Part shown: positions 35,700 through 48,250 of the stretch, piece after piece
Layout: each line of letters begins with the position of its first letter
Position numbering within the stretch: position 1 is the stretch's first letter
Source of the DNA: Sipunculus nudus
Taxonomy: Eukaryota > Annelida > Sipuncula > Golfingiida > Sipunculidae
Direction of reading: 5' to 3'
DNA: 64,000 nucleotides
Assembly (NCBI GenBank): GCA_026874595.1
Contig: CM049308.1
Span: 23,152,367 to 23,216,366 of the forward strand
Notes under the pieces: generated by a model
Database searches by the model: none
What the model was told of the DNA's origin: nothing
What the model saw: the letters and a program-made list of their open reading frames with translations, nothing else
Program-made: the position numbers and the translations under genes

Positions 35700-36238
35700 A
35701 CTATGGTCTGTTTCATAGTAGGGTGCCTATTGAAATTTGGCAATTATTCTCTGAAGCTGAAAAAAATATCACTCAGTCTGACCTTAAAACTGATGAGGGA
35801 CCAAAGGCTCATAATGAGATGTAGCCTAAACTTCATAACAAAAACCAACATTTATATTTTACAACTTTCTGGTTCTTCTGAAATTTGTAGCACAGTCACA
35901 TGGCGTCTGTCATTCGTTGCAGACAACTGCATTTTTACAATATTGATGAACAATTATTAGCCAATCAGAAGCTTTCAAGAGCAGTTGTTTGAGCATGTAA
36001 CCAGTCACCTAGACCTTCATGAACTGAGTAGAGGTGTTGTAAAAAATAGACTGTTTACTCAGATACTGATTTAATTGCATTACTTTGATATTTTGCAAGA
36101 TATTATTTTAATTTAATTAAAGTTACTTAGGCCAATACCCTATTCCTTCATTGCAGCATACCATCTGGATTTAATCTGCGAGTTTATGAAAATATTGCCA
36201 AATTTCAATGGGCAGCCTACTGTGGAACAGACTATAGT
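35700..36238. mobile_element. MITE family M2, uninterrupted copy (539 bp)
   Basis: The left end, ACTATGGTCTGTTTCATAG, is the near inverse of the right end, with the match extending about 45-50 bp through GCCTATTGAAATTTGGCAAT. The copy at 53,150-55,557 has the same ends and, in the opposite orientation, the same interior (an inverse of GTAACCAGTCACC.TAGACCTTCAT and AGCCAATCAG). It has no coding capacity. No target duplication was resolved. Confidence 0.82.
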
Positions 36239-37008
36239 ACCGTGAAAAAGAATAGTTACATTCTAAAACCTACCGTATTTCTTTGAATAGACGCCCGGGC
36301 GTTTATTTTTTTTCAGACGCTGCTTTCACCCGGCGTCTAAAAAGACCGGCTTCTATTTAAGGCCGGCGTTTATAAAAAAAAAGACAGTAACAGGCTCATC
36401 AGACAAAACTGAAAAACAAAGAACACATGTGTGTGAAAACATCGCCGGTACAAGGATTGTGTTTATAAAATTTCCTTAGATGTTATGGGGATATGGGTAT
36501 ATAATCATGTGGTATTGCTATTTTTTATGTTATATATATATAGCAATACAGAGGACTTGTTCTTTTTTAGAGCCCCTGCACTTCGTGACATAATTATCAT
36601 ATCTGCTTATGGAATGTTAGGCTTATGATGCACTGGTTTATTCTTGAATTGTTTTCTCTTAGCAAATCGTCGCTAACATATTACTGATCTTCTGATGAAT
36701 GCAGCCACGCAGAATGTTGATACAAAACAGATAAATGACTACATTTTTTGTGCATCAAATATCCATAGAACTATCACTGTTGGTACAGTCGAGCCGGCGA
36801 GGGCGCATTCAATCGGGACAAGATTTCCCAAAAGTAAAAGGCTTTGATTGACGCTTCCCAGTGGCCAGCACTATTGTTACGAACAGGAAAATGTAATTCC
36901 ACGAGAGTACTTGTGTGTCAGGTTTGTCATCCATTCATGTTACTTTTTATCGTCAACCAATGTACACAGAAACAACGGGAAAGAAATACACAGGGAAAGC
37001 TTGAACTG
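36239..37008. other. Unassigned DNA with a GACGCC-rich repeat fragment
   Basis: About 36,273-36,372 (TACCGTATTTCTTTGAATAGACGCCC and related GGCGTC segments) looks like the end of another dispersed repeat. No gene is supported. Confidence 0.35.
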
Positions 37009-37346
37009 TAAGGCCAAAGAAATAACGTTTGGTTCTCAGGCACTTTTTTTCAGAAATCAATGCGAGCGGGCGGCTTATATTTTTTAAGTTTTTTGTATGT
37101 TTCGATAAAAATGTCAAATGATAAGGGAAAAGCATGATACTAACAGTTTTATTTTGCTTAACAAGTAAAAGCACTACAAAGTTGAATGATTTTACCTTCT
37201 TGAAAGAAATGTCCGAAAGAGCCCAGAATTGATAAATTTCTATTGAAAATCAAAATAAAAAATTTTGATGCGGGGGTTTAAAATTGACGCGGGCGGTGCC
37301 TGTGAACCATACTTTTTATCTTTTTTTTTTTTAATTTTTGGCCTAA
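37009..37346 (+). mobile_element. MITE family M1, copy 3
   Basis: The outer ends are TAAGGCCAAA and TTTGGCCTAA. Inner TIR blocks are TTTGGTTCTCAGGCAC (left) and GGGCGGTGCC..TGAACCATACT (right). Shared interior: TTTTTCAGAAATCAATGCG, TTGTATGTTTCGATAAAAATGTC, AAAAGCATGATA and AAGTAAAAGCACTAC. Confidence 0.75.
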
Positions 37347-37720
37347 GTTGAATATTACTATCTTCCTGTGAGCCAGGTCTCAAGCTTGGTTGAGCACGTG
37401 ACCTCACGTCAGCGGGCCTCCTGGCCTACTGTATCATGAATGATTGGACCAAAAATATTAAGAGCTATTAAAATCCATGTTTCCTATAGCATACAGTTCA
37501 AGAACACATGGACCGGAAACTCCCCAGCTCTTCACGCCTTATGTGCTCTTTAACGTCTCCCAGCCAGACAGTTGATCTAAAAAGAGCTTTTCCCGTCGCG
37601 CGTAGACAGGTCGCACGCAAGCCACCTGATTGGTTCAATTGTTTTGTTAATTATTCATGATCGGTGGCTGACAGAAGCAAGGTCTCTGCACATCCTAGTC
37701 AGTGACCTGACCCTCAGACC
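37347..37720. other. Unassigned DNA
   Basis: No recognisable feature was seen. Confidence 0.3.
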
Positions 37721-37729
37721 GATGCTGAC

Positions 37730-37795
37730 GAAGTCAATAGTGGTTAAAGCGCTGGACTATTATGTGGAAGGTCATACGTTCGAGTCCCACCAAGG
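37730..37795 (+). repeat. tRNA-derived SINE head
   Basis: An A-box-like TAGTGGTTAAAGCGCTGG (37,738-37,755) and a B-box-like CGTTCGAGTCCCACC (37,777-37,791) are spaced as in a tRNA gene. The anticodon-arm region does not pair well, so I read this as the 5' head of a tRNA-derived SINE. Its body probably runs on to about 37,900; no poly-A or simple tail was identified. Confidence 0.55.
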
Positions 37796-37799
37796 ACTT

Positions 37800-40700
37800 C
37801 GTTCAAGAATATTTTTGGTTCTCGAGAGCTTATTGTTATCTTCTTCCACTTTTTTTGCAAGAAACAACATTGGCCTTTGTTTCTTTATCTGCAGCTGAGA
37901 TAAGATACCTCAGACGAAGATACCTCAGACGAGGTTTATGCCTCTGATTGACACTAAGTCCAGTCAGGCCTCATGTTACGGTGTAAAGTAATATTGTAAA
38001 GCCTGTAAAAACGATGTATAGTATGTACAGACCCTCCCCTTTCAGTGTACAGTAATATTGCTACACCTGTCACATTCGTAATAGCACTATATTCTTACCA
38101 CCAAATAGTGACAATTATATACAAACAGTTGGATATTTCCTTCCCTTTACATTTATAAAATTATTGGATCCTTTAAACTATACAAATACAGGGAGAGCTG
38201 TTTTAGATGCAAGAAAGGTCATAACAGTCAATAATTAAAAAAAATGCGTTAAATGATTCTACACTGGATGCGGGAAAATGATTCTGAAATATTACAATAG
38301 TGTAATACATGAAAAAACCTAAGCTTCTGATCATAATGAATAAAATTAAAGCGAAATATTATAACCTTTAGACACCTTAGTCTTCGCCATTTTCAACAGT
38401 GCGTTCATGTTAATCTTCTTCTATAAGTAGGAGTTATATACGTCATCCAGCTTTCTTTATGATATCCAAATATCGAGTGAAAAAATGGTGTGTCATCTTC
38501 ATCCTGCGTATAAAGTTAACAAAAAAGAAAGAGCTCACCTGGAAAAGATGATATGTTACATAATGTCTTACCGAAACAACAGAAGCTTAATCACACTTAC
38601 TGAATCACACACACTTAAGTGTTCAAATATCGTCGTGCAGGTGTACTTATTTTAATATCAGTAAAAATAATAGTTGCCTTATTTTATTCAAATGTCAAAT
38701 GACTGGCATGCAATTCATGTTTATTAAATTCTAATTGGAGCCAGGACCAAGCAGAAAGCACCTGATAATTATAATCCCACGTCCGGTCAATAATCTTTAC
38801 GTCCAAGAGAACATGCAAAGAAAACGGGGTGGCTAATTTCCTGTATACATTTCTAATACCGCTACAAGACATACATGTGATGATGTTACAGCATTTGACC
38901 GCACTTTCTAACAAACCTTTCAGCTGGTACAAAGGAATGAGAAACACATCTGTGTTATAGATGACGGTTTTTACCTTTCGACGTTTGCAACACTTCTATT
39001 GCCTCACCTCAGAATGTTTTTGGTCTTAAAGTATCATGACTGTTTGAAACCCTTATATCTAAATTAAATTCAAAAGTGGTTTAAATTCATATGAGACACT
39101 ACAAAGTGTAAATTATTTTAAACCTGGTACTTTGATCTTTCTGATAGTATACATATTTTTGAATTTTCACTCATTTTCACATGATCGTGTAACATTAAAA
39201 AAAATTAAATTTTTAAAGGTACACTGTTTTAGACCCCTAGTTACAATAATCCGTTATATAGGCTTATATTAAACAACATAACAACATCTCAAAAACGTTT
39301 TTCTTGTTTTTCCTCTATCATGATTCTATCTTCCCTAAAACTGAAATTTTAAATTTTTATTTAATAAATCATAGAATAATAAACCCTATAGGGGTTTTAA
39401 ACAGTTTTTATACCTTAAACTCTTGGGGACAATGCCAAATGTATCCTATACCGGCGGTCATTTCCCATATTTTTTCTTTGAATCCTGCAAAATTTGACAT
39501 CTTTTTCGCGAAATAGCGACTGCCGCGTCATTTATCGGGAACTACGTGCACTATTCGCAAGAACGGATATAAGACTAGTTTTCCTAATACCTCCATTGCT
39601 ATAGCGTGTGTCACATTGAGAGGAGTAATTTCACAAAATGGGGAAAAAAACAAATTTACGATTTGAATTTATCACGAGATAAAGCGCTTTTTCTGTATGA
39701 TGTATATACATTTTAATATAAATAACAACATAAAATATAAACGTAACAGTAATACTTTAAGGATAATAATTTCACGACAAAAGAATTAAACCTGTGGACT
39801 TAACAAGCACTGTGAAACTAATCCTTGAAATATTATTAAAGGAAGCTAATGACATTATGAGTAATTGAAACATGAATTTAAAACAACGTCGGATTTTAAA
39901 AGAACTTTTTATGAATCTGGCTCTATGATATACCAGAAAATGGGGACCCGTAGGGTACCGTTGCAGAGGAATGGAATATTGCCGCGTAGTGTGTCCTCAT
40001 AGCCGTAAGGTAGCGAACTTCTGAGACCCGTAAGGTAGCGACGTCTGGTAGTCGATACGGAACCAATTAATCATGTCTTTGTGGTAATGGGCCAAGGTGA
40101 AGGTCAGCAACGCCTAGGTGGAGAGTGGTGTGATGTTGTGCGCCAGACCAGTGATGTGTTGCTGCCGGGAATTCAACTGTGTGCCAGTAGAAGGGCCAAA
40201 CTGGTCACAGTAATGGCCCGTTTCTGCGGGTTTTTCGGGACAAGCAAACAGACAGGACAATGTTAGTAGTATATAGAAGATAGACAGATGCTGAAAAAAT
40301 ATCCGGCTGAACAAATATTCCACAGGAATGAAACTTAAAAACATATGATATAGGTATTCTCTGTATGCCATCAATGACAATTGTCATGAGAGGCTTCTTT
40401 TTTGTACGAGTACCAAAAATATCAAAGCCACTGAGGAACATATGTTTATCTTGCTTGTTTGTTGTTAGTGCAGACGGTAGCAATAGAAGCTGGGTGAAGA
40501 GAAAACTTGATAAGTTTCTGGAATCTTAAAGGTTTCATAATAACAATATTATCCTTGGGTAACCTCCCCCTTCGTAGAATAGAAAAGAAAAGAAGAAAAT
40601 AAAATCTGTGATTATTACTTACCTCGCTCGCGTGTTAGAGAAACATCTAATTAAATATTGTTACTGAAAACATTCCTTTAAACACGAAGAAAATTTTTAA

Positions 40701-41090
40701 AGATTAAGGAATTCAACTGTGTGCAAGTAGAAAATTTTTATAGATAAAGGAATTAATTTAAAATAGCTATCGATAAAATATTAGTAAAATTCGGTTACAG
40801 AAAGAGCTGATATAATGATCGTTGTAGTGTAACAGCACTACAGATAACGGCATGCCACTGAGAGGAGGAATAGATAAACACCTGTTTAATAACATAAATA
40901 AGATACTCCGAGAAAGATTTATCTGTGCTGTCTCTGTTCTTTATGACAATATTTTGTGTCGTGTCTTTGATTAAGGAGGCGATTAAATAACATCTGACGT
41001 CAAACCTCGTGCTATTTTAAGACGGACATGCTTTATAACCTCCGACGCTTTTAACATAATGTATCAGGTCTATTCCTACTTCATCTCCAG
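37800..41090. other. Unassigned intergenic DNA
   Basis: No gene is supported. At 37,896-37,933 GATACCTCAGACGA is locally duplicated. At 39,950-40,045 a short motif of the form CCGTAGGGTA.CG recurs three times. GGAATTCAACTGTGTGC.AGTAGAA occurs at 40,169 and again at 40,709. Confidence 0.35.
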
Positions 41091-41094
41091 CTCT

Positions 41095-41290
41095 AGCGCC
41101 ATTTCGGCCCTCCAACAATAGAGAGTCTCCGACCAGCGTCAGAGTGCCTTTACATCTTGTACGGAAGGCCGCATTATAAGGCTCTTTGAGGATGCAACTA
41201 TTTTCGTCATTTTTTACAATGCCTCGTGACCTACAGGTACTCTTTCACTTAAACAAAAGCATAGCAATCGCTAGATATGTTTGTGTACTT
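41095..41290 (+). repeat. Dispersed repeat R3, copy 1
   Basis: This aligns by eye with 48,065-48,250: GCCATTTCGGCCCTC, CAACAATAGAGAGTC, ATTTTCGTCATTTTT.ACAA, GCCTCRT and GTTAGATATG-type landmarks occur in order. The class is unknown. The 77-aa ORF at 41,186-41,419 overlaps it. Confidence 0.5.
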
Positions 41291-43535
41291 TATTGCAACG
41301 CCATACATGTGTGTGTAAATCCCCTGCATGATTGGCGAATTTCTGACGGCATGAACACAAACATGTTCCGTACGGGTTACCGGACCATAGCCTACTCATG
41401 TACACCACTCAGTAATTGACCTGTATTCATGTGGATGGATTTACACGATGGTTTGTGAGCTTCCATGTATTCTTTTGTGTTAATTCCTAGTGTTAAGATT
41501 ACCGACTTTTTAACGGCATTGATGCAAAAGATGGATGGCTGTCAGAATGCGTTCCCCCTATGACTTGTGTCAAGACTCAAGTACAGGCTTACCAGCCAAC
41601 TGAGCCGTGTATTCGCGACTACCCTAGCTCCGACGATGACTTACACAAAATATTCACGAATAAACATCCACGCCTTTTAACATTTTACTAGTGCACACAA
41701 TTCTGTTCATGAATATTGTCCTCTGCTTATATGCATTTTGATTAATTCAGAAATCTGACCTTTCATCTTTAACATGATATACTTTAACAGGCGTTACTGC
41801 CTACATTCCTTGTATTTTAGTTTCAAAATATCTGAAGAACAACAACTTGATCATTATGATTTAGTATGTTTATGTTATTAAGTTTGAATTTGGAAAAAGT
41901 GCAGGGTTGATTAGCACCGGGCAAGGAATTATACGTTTATACTTTTATTCAACTTTCAAGGTCTGTTTTTTAAGGAATTTTACACTACACAAACATGTGA
42001 AGCGTACCAAGGTCAAATGAGGCCACTGTTACCAACAAAGTTGGTTTAGTAAAGTAATGCATAGTTAAATGTGTTTAACCATTACTACGCAGCAGTGTAT
42101 GACAGTGTGTGCATACATATGCCTTAGAGTACAATCTTTCAGTAAACAAGCAAATTCGTGGAATTTATGTCTTCCGCTTCCGCCTCTTGTTATATTAGTT
42201 TCCGGTGATTTTCATGCTTGCCTTCTCAATATGTTTTGGTTTTTATAATCCCCTGAAGATGTCTGCACATGTCATAGTGCCTGTGTTTTAGTTTTCATTG
42301 TCCCCCGAAGTTGTCTCCATATGTCATAATTTTTGTTGTGAACTGGGAACATAAGGGATTTTTGTTTGTTTGTTTTGGAGATGGTGATAATAAATTTTCA
42401 GACAGGCACTCCAAAACAATCCCTACCAAAGTATGCATGAGAGCAATCAGTGACCATAATTTGAATGATATCGAATAATATTTAGGAAAGTTATCGCATG
42501 GAAACGAAAACCTGACGGACGGACAGACAGAGGGACAGATAGACAGACCAACATCCAAAACCAATGGCTCCCGTTCCGCGGAAGCAGGGGACAAAAATTC
42601 TAAATTGAAATCGATGCTCTGTCATATTATCATTATGTAATGTCATATTGATTAATGTCAATGATTAATGTCATATTATTAGGGAATTAGGAATGGGCAT
42701 TATATATAATTAGTACAGAAAAAGAACAATATTGTAAACTCATACTAGAGCCAGTTATATAGCTTTGATAGGAGGAGTGATCTACAAAATTCAATTATTT
42801 ACTCATTGAGAAATAAAAGTTTATTTTAGGCCTGTGACTTGAACTTAACATTGACATTTATAACTGCACTCATACCTACATTTACAACTGGACATTTTTT
42901 CGCTTCCAAGCCAGGTTGTAGACTGGTACTAATTTGCCATATGATAACACTGCGTCTTTTGAAATTAAAACTTGAAACATCAAGATTCAAAATATTTCAT
43001 CCGAATTCGTTTGAAAATTACACTTTATTAAATCGGTGTTGTGGCAGAAGTTTTTTTTTTTGCTTATCAGATATTGTTTAAAGTTGTTAATGATCGCACA
43101 GGGTCATCTGAATGGATAGCACCTTGGGGTTTTATATGACATGGCCAAGATCAAAACAGATTTATCATGTACTTTAAGGAAGATAATTCAACGGGTGCGT
43201 ATTAGGAGAAGAATTTTGCCTATTCATTCTTCGTTTCTTGGGTTCGTTCAACCCTGCACGATGTCTGTCTACAGCCAATCAGGCCTAATTAGAGCGCCCC
43301 CTCTTGGGGTTAATCTGAAGCAATAATAGGAGCCTCAAGCCCAGGGGATGAGAGCGGTGGAAAATGATCAGGTGACAGCCCAGTCATATGTGCTTCATTT
43401 ACATACACCATCTGTCCATCAAAAAGGGGTCTGCCGATTTATCATATGCACGGTTGGCGCATTCTGAAAAAGTAATTTAAAAATAATTACTTAATCATAA
43501 GTAAAATATATAAACCCGGGTGTTGAGTTTTATCT
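41291..43535. other. Unassigned intergenic DNA
   Basis: No gene or mobile element was recognised. Confidence 0.3.
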
Positions 43536-43883
43536 TCATCTTTCGTCGTACTTTGCGGTACTTGATGATTGTTCATGGTCTGTCACACTCTGCAGATGTT
43601 TTAAAATGTAACAAGACTTCATGTGGTGCAACCATGGATGCACTAATCCGTAGATAGAGCGAGACGTCACCGTCATTAACTTTGACGACACCTGGTTGGC
43701 CGCCAGTGCAGGAGCACGGATGTGCAATGTAGCGGCACGACCACACTCGGAACACCTCGTCCGAATCCGTTTTCGTCTAACCTCGGATGTAAATAGGATG
43801 TCGCAATGGAAAGTATTCCGGCAATGCAAGGTCAAGGCCAGGTCAACTGCACACCTGTTGTTTGCCTTGTAAGAGCAAAACAA
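43536..43883 (-). other. Possible coding exon, unknown
   Basis: Two overlapping reverse frames are open. One is 115 aa with a CSECG and other paired Cys. The other, 43,573-43,755, is 60 aa and reads with alternating hydrophobic residues. The segment is more GC-rich than its flanks. I recognise no domain and no clear splice sites, so coding status is unproven. It might be an exon or repeat DNA. Confidence 0.15.
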
Positions 43884-43974
43884 AGTATTTTACATTGATT
43901 GTACAAATAGGTATATTTTATTAAACTAATCGCTGCACTCTCCATGGCTCTTATTTTGGCGCTTGGTAGTCTGT

Positions 43975-44135
43975 ATATATGGAGAAAACCGGAGAACCCG
44001 GAGAAAACCACCGGCCTCGGACGGGCAACTACAACCCACTCTCATAGCCACGCCGAGGATCGAACCCGGGTCTCCAGCGGAGAGAGAAGAACGTTATACC
44101 CCTCGACTGTCCAGGCCCCTAAGACCCAAGAATTA
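43975..44135 (-). repeat. tRNA-derived SINE
   Basis: On the minus strand it has an A-box-like TCGAGGGGTATAACG (44,092-44,107), a B-box-like CCCGGGTTCGATCCTCGG (44,053-44,070), then a body with GGTTTTCTCCGGGTTCTCC (43,981-44,008). That body motif recurs in invertebrate SINEs as I recall. The small forward ORF here is an artefact. Confidence 0.65.
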
Positions 44136-45924
44136 GAGTAGAAAATCATATGTAGACTGATTTGGTCCTGCACGAGGGTACATTTCTCGCCAGGAAATTC
44201 ATCCCAGTGTGCGATGTATGAGACACTTGTGATAAAGTGGTCCTTCTACTTAATTTACTGTCGGAACCTGGTCATATATGTGATGTTAAGCAACATATGA
44301 AGGCCATTTAATCCAAATAATTTTGGCAAATCAATATATTCTTCTTAGACGAGTCAGTAGATATGGCAACCCGGTGGATTCCCGGGGAACTATACCATAA
44401 TCGGTGCTGTAATATTGGGCCATCCATACATCCTAGCATTCTCCTCACACGAGATCTCGTCTATGAAAGGGATAGACCAATCAATGTGCACAGGACACTA
44501 TTTTCAGTCGAACGCAAGCTATATCGTCTTGCAATTGCAAATTAAAATAATAAAGGTATTGGAGCAAATATAGAACATACATTGACAACATTTATTTCAA
44601 ATATAACGGTTATAAAGAATTCAAGCCCGGAGCTGAGTAAGCCACAAAAAGCTTGGCTTGGACAAAACGACGGCTGACTTTAGTAGTAAGCTGTGGTTAG
44701 TGGCTCGACTCGGCTTGCAAAATGTCGGATGTCTACTGACCTAAAAGCCTATTCATTTAACGATGTTACAAAGTATACATTTTATCTAAACAAGTTATCT
44801 TTTTTACGTGTGACATATTACATCCATTTTACATTTAACTAGTTTGTGATGAAATATCGAGTATGGTTTATCCTGATGGTTTCATAAGCCAATAATACTT
44901 CAACAATCACACGGTTTTACAACAAATAACAAAACCTGAACATTTTCCCGGCATTTTTAATTGTAAAAGATTTATCTTTTTGTGTTAATTTTTTCTCAAG
45001 CCAAACTGAGCTGCACAAAATCGACTCACTTTGACGTAATGAAATATCGGCGGCCAATCGTTATAAACTCGGCTGGCTCGGCTTAATCTTACCTCGGTTG
45101 GCGGCGGCGCAAAATGGCGGCGGCGCCGGGTTCTATAAAGAATATGATTGTCTGTTTTTTTTGTTACATGTTGTAAAACTCGGAGAACTACATTCTGGCG
45201 CGATATCGGTGAATTTGTGGTAGTAAATGTATACAAAAAACAGCACGTGATACACAGTTTGAGCATGTGTTTGGTTAATGGGCGCAATTCTGGTGACAGG
45301 TGACGTCCAGGTGCATGTGGTCCGCCATGTTTGTATGTTCAGTGGTTGCCTCAGCAATCCATATCAAGCCCGCTGTAGTTCCTTGTCGTGTGCACATCCC
45401 CTTGCATGGATCTATCATTGTCTCAATAGAACTTGATCTTGTACGTTGACATCTGAGGCCTGATCGACAACGGTCGGCCGAGGTGTTCCAAATGTCGCGA
45501 CCAGTCATGCTTAGCCGATCCTTCAAAGTCCCTTCTCAGACCTTCCTCAACCCTGGATATCCGTATTCGCTCCCATTCTCCACACACGAGATCGGACTAA
45601 GAAGTTCAAGGATATAGATTGTTTCAATATATCTTGACCCTGTACGGAGGTTGATTCGCTCCGTAATTTTGTGTATGTGATCCATGGCTCAGCGAAGAAG
45701 TTTCGCATTCCCTGATTATGCCGCCGTTAAATCGTATCAAAGCCCTATTGATGCCTCCGCAGACCACGAGAATCCGTACCAATTACCACTCAGACCCTGA
45801 CAGTATGACTGAAATAAAAATTGCGCGTTCCCCACGCTGATGTCCCGTGATGTTCCCGTCCTTTTGTGACAGTGTGCTGACAGACACAGAGTGACAGAAA
45901 GCAATCCTGAACATGTTTAGAAGC
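44136..45924. other. Unassigned DNA with GC-rich patches
   Basis: GGCTCGGCT/GGCGGCGGCG-rich segments at about 44,690-44,720 and 45,055-45,130 resemble 46,775-46,815 and 46,955-46,980 (GGCGACGGCGCCGGG). Short ORFs on the minus strand at 44,985-45,526 show no domain. Confidence 0.35.
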
Positions 45925-46450
45925 TTATAATTATTACTTAAAAAACAGCTATTCATCTTCAATTTCTGTAGAATTTATACGATTTCTGGCTTAATATGAT
46001 TACATATAAATGAACTGTATAGGTAATTCCTGTTAAGACATGTTCTAATAACACATATGTCACGTGATGTGTGAGCTTGTTTATTTACAAGTTGTTAGTA
46101 AACGTGGTATCTTCACCAGTGTTGACAAACAGAATAACCGTATAACCTATGGTGGTTGGTTGCATATGTGCAGAAATTGAAAGGTCACTAGTTACAAAAC
46201 GCCCTTTTCAAACCCTGGTTTTCTGACTTGCCGTCAGTTGTCCTTGTTGAATTTGTTTAGATTCTTTTGGCGCCCCCCCCCCAAATAACTTGTGGTTATA
46301 AACAAAATGAACAACCTGTGTGTGGTGGTATTGGCATTTACTGATATATTTTTTTTATAAAAGGTTCAAGAGATTATCTATTGTAAATACATGTCAGATA
46401 ACGGAATAGGCCACTTTAATTATGTTAGATAACGGGATAGGTCCCTTTAA
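45925..46450 (+). repeat. Dispersed repeat R1, uninterrupted copy
   Basis: It shares, in the same order, CAGCTATTC, AAATTGAAAGGTCACT, ACGCC..TTT..AA.CCTGGTT, ATCCTTG.TGAAT, ACAAAATGAACAACCTGTG and GATAACGGAATAGGC with 52,805-53,149 plus 55,558-55,690. That second copy is split by a nested insertion, and this copy shows the undisturbed structure. Confidence 0.7.
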
Positions 46451-48064
46451 ATCTTCGCTTGCCAAAAGTTATGTTCTTTATTTTACTTAGATTAAAGAAT
46501 TCTCATGAACCACAGTATTTTTATCTTTCTCTTTTACTCTATTGCTAATTTACACGTTTACTACTGCAAATCAATTTTGTATTGATTTTGTGTTCAACAA
46601 CCGCAGTTCTGTTTCCTTTGCATGCTGGTTCATACAACTGCCTGGATTGTGCTTTGTACTAGAGTTAGCAGTCATTTACAAGACTGAGAAATTGCTTACC
46701 ATCAGTTAGAGCCATGGACCGTGTCAGTCACAACAATGTGGCCCGTTTGGACCGAACTAAACTGCATAGCATGTAGTCAGCTGACTGCCTTGGCTCGGCT
46801 AGGCTTAGCAAAAAGTCGGCTTGCTTCAAATGGCTTAAAAAACGGTTAATTTTATGTAATACATGTCTGTCCACTCGTTTTAGATATATGAAACTATGAC
46901 GACTGGATGTACAGGTGGCTCTGCGCAAGTGGAACCTGACTTGGCTTTCGGCGGTATGGAATGGCGACGGCGCCGGGCCCTTCGGATATCCATGTGTATT
47001 TATCAAGAGACACACATGAATAGAAGCTCTCGTCGCTTTATCGTTGTTAATCGATTTTTATGTTTAAGGAAACTACTTTTCATGATATTATTAAGAACGA
47101 GCCAATGAAGTACTGATTATACTGCAATAGACAAACGAGCCCCAATACTGATGTATCAGATCACTCCCCGTTCCAGCCCCCCCCCCCCCCCATCCCACCC
47201 CCCCCCCCCATCCCATCCCAACCCGCTACTCGGGCATTTTTTAAATCGCTTTCAGATTACCTGGGTAACTAAGATTGTTTTATTTATGTTTATTTACTTT
47301 AATTATTGTTAACTATTTTTCTCCTCTGGATTTCTCGTATTAGGTCATTTTTTTCTTTTATATCTTGTGTTTGTTTCTGATGAGTCATATATGAGTGTAT
47401 GCGTCTTTATCATCCTAATTTCCAACACCAACATTATCATAATAACATATTGCGACATTTCATTTTTTCATTAAATTAAATCTAGCTTTACCCTTTTTAT
47501 CGTTCACATGTGTTATTGAATTAACATATCCTGAATGAAAAAAATAATAATAATTTGTCTTTTACCCTTATGTAAACAGCCAGTGGTAATGAGAACAGTG
47601 GAAAGTGGAGAGGGGTTAACCCCCGAGGGCAATTTGAAATAGGGGGGGGGTAACCTGGAATGGGGCTAGTTTGAAATCTTTACACCGAGGCAAAAATGCG
47701 ATGATCAGAGCCCTGTGTCGGATCGATCAATCGGGAGTATAAGCTCTCAATGTAGACCTAAATCTCCATTCATCAAGGGATCGTGTTACCTGGCACGCTT
47801 CCGTGCATCCATTGAGGAAAGTCAAGTCCACTTTAATATTGCATCAGATGCGTGAATAATTTACATATGGATATATAAACATGATATGACACGAGCCTCT
47901 GTTATTTCATCCTTTGGATAAGCAGACCAAGGAGATGAAATAATCTATACCACACAGACTGCATGAACCGTAAAACTGTAAGAAAAGACAACTATAAAGG
48001 TTATACGAGACAGACTTTTGTCTTCTTGTCTTCTTTGGACCATTCCTTTGCTGTTCCTATATCT
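46451..48064. other. Unassigned DNA with poly-C
   Basis: No gene is seen. Poly-C tracts occur at about 47,178-47,210. Confidence 0.3.
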
Positions 48065-48250
48065 GCAGTGGCGTTTTGTCCCTCTGACAATAGAGAGTCC
48101 ATCGACCTGTCTTAGTGGTATGCTCTGTATTATATCGCTGGAATATTTTCGTCTTTTTTGACAACGCCTCATAACCAACGCCAGGTTCCCTTTAATTGAA
48201 AATAAACCAGACAGAACCTGAATGATTGTTAGATATGCGTGTGTACTTCC
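48065..48250 (+). repeat. Dispersed repeat R3, copy 2
   Basis: This is the second copy of the repeat at 41,095-41,290. The 103-aa reverse ORF (47,945-48,256) runs through it and is not accepted as a gene. Confidence 0.5.
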
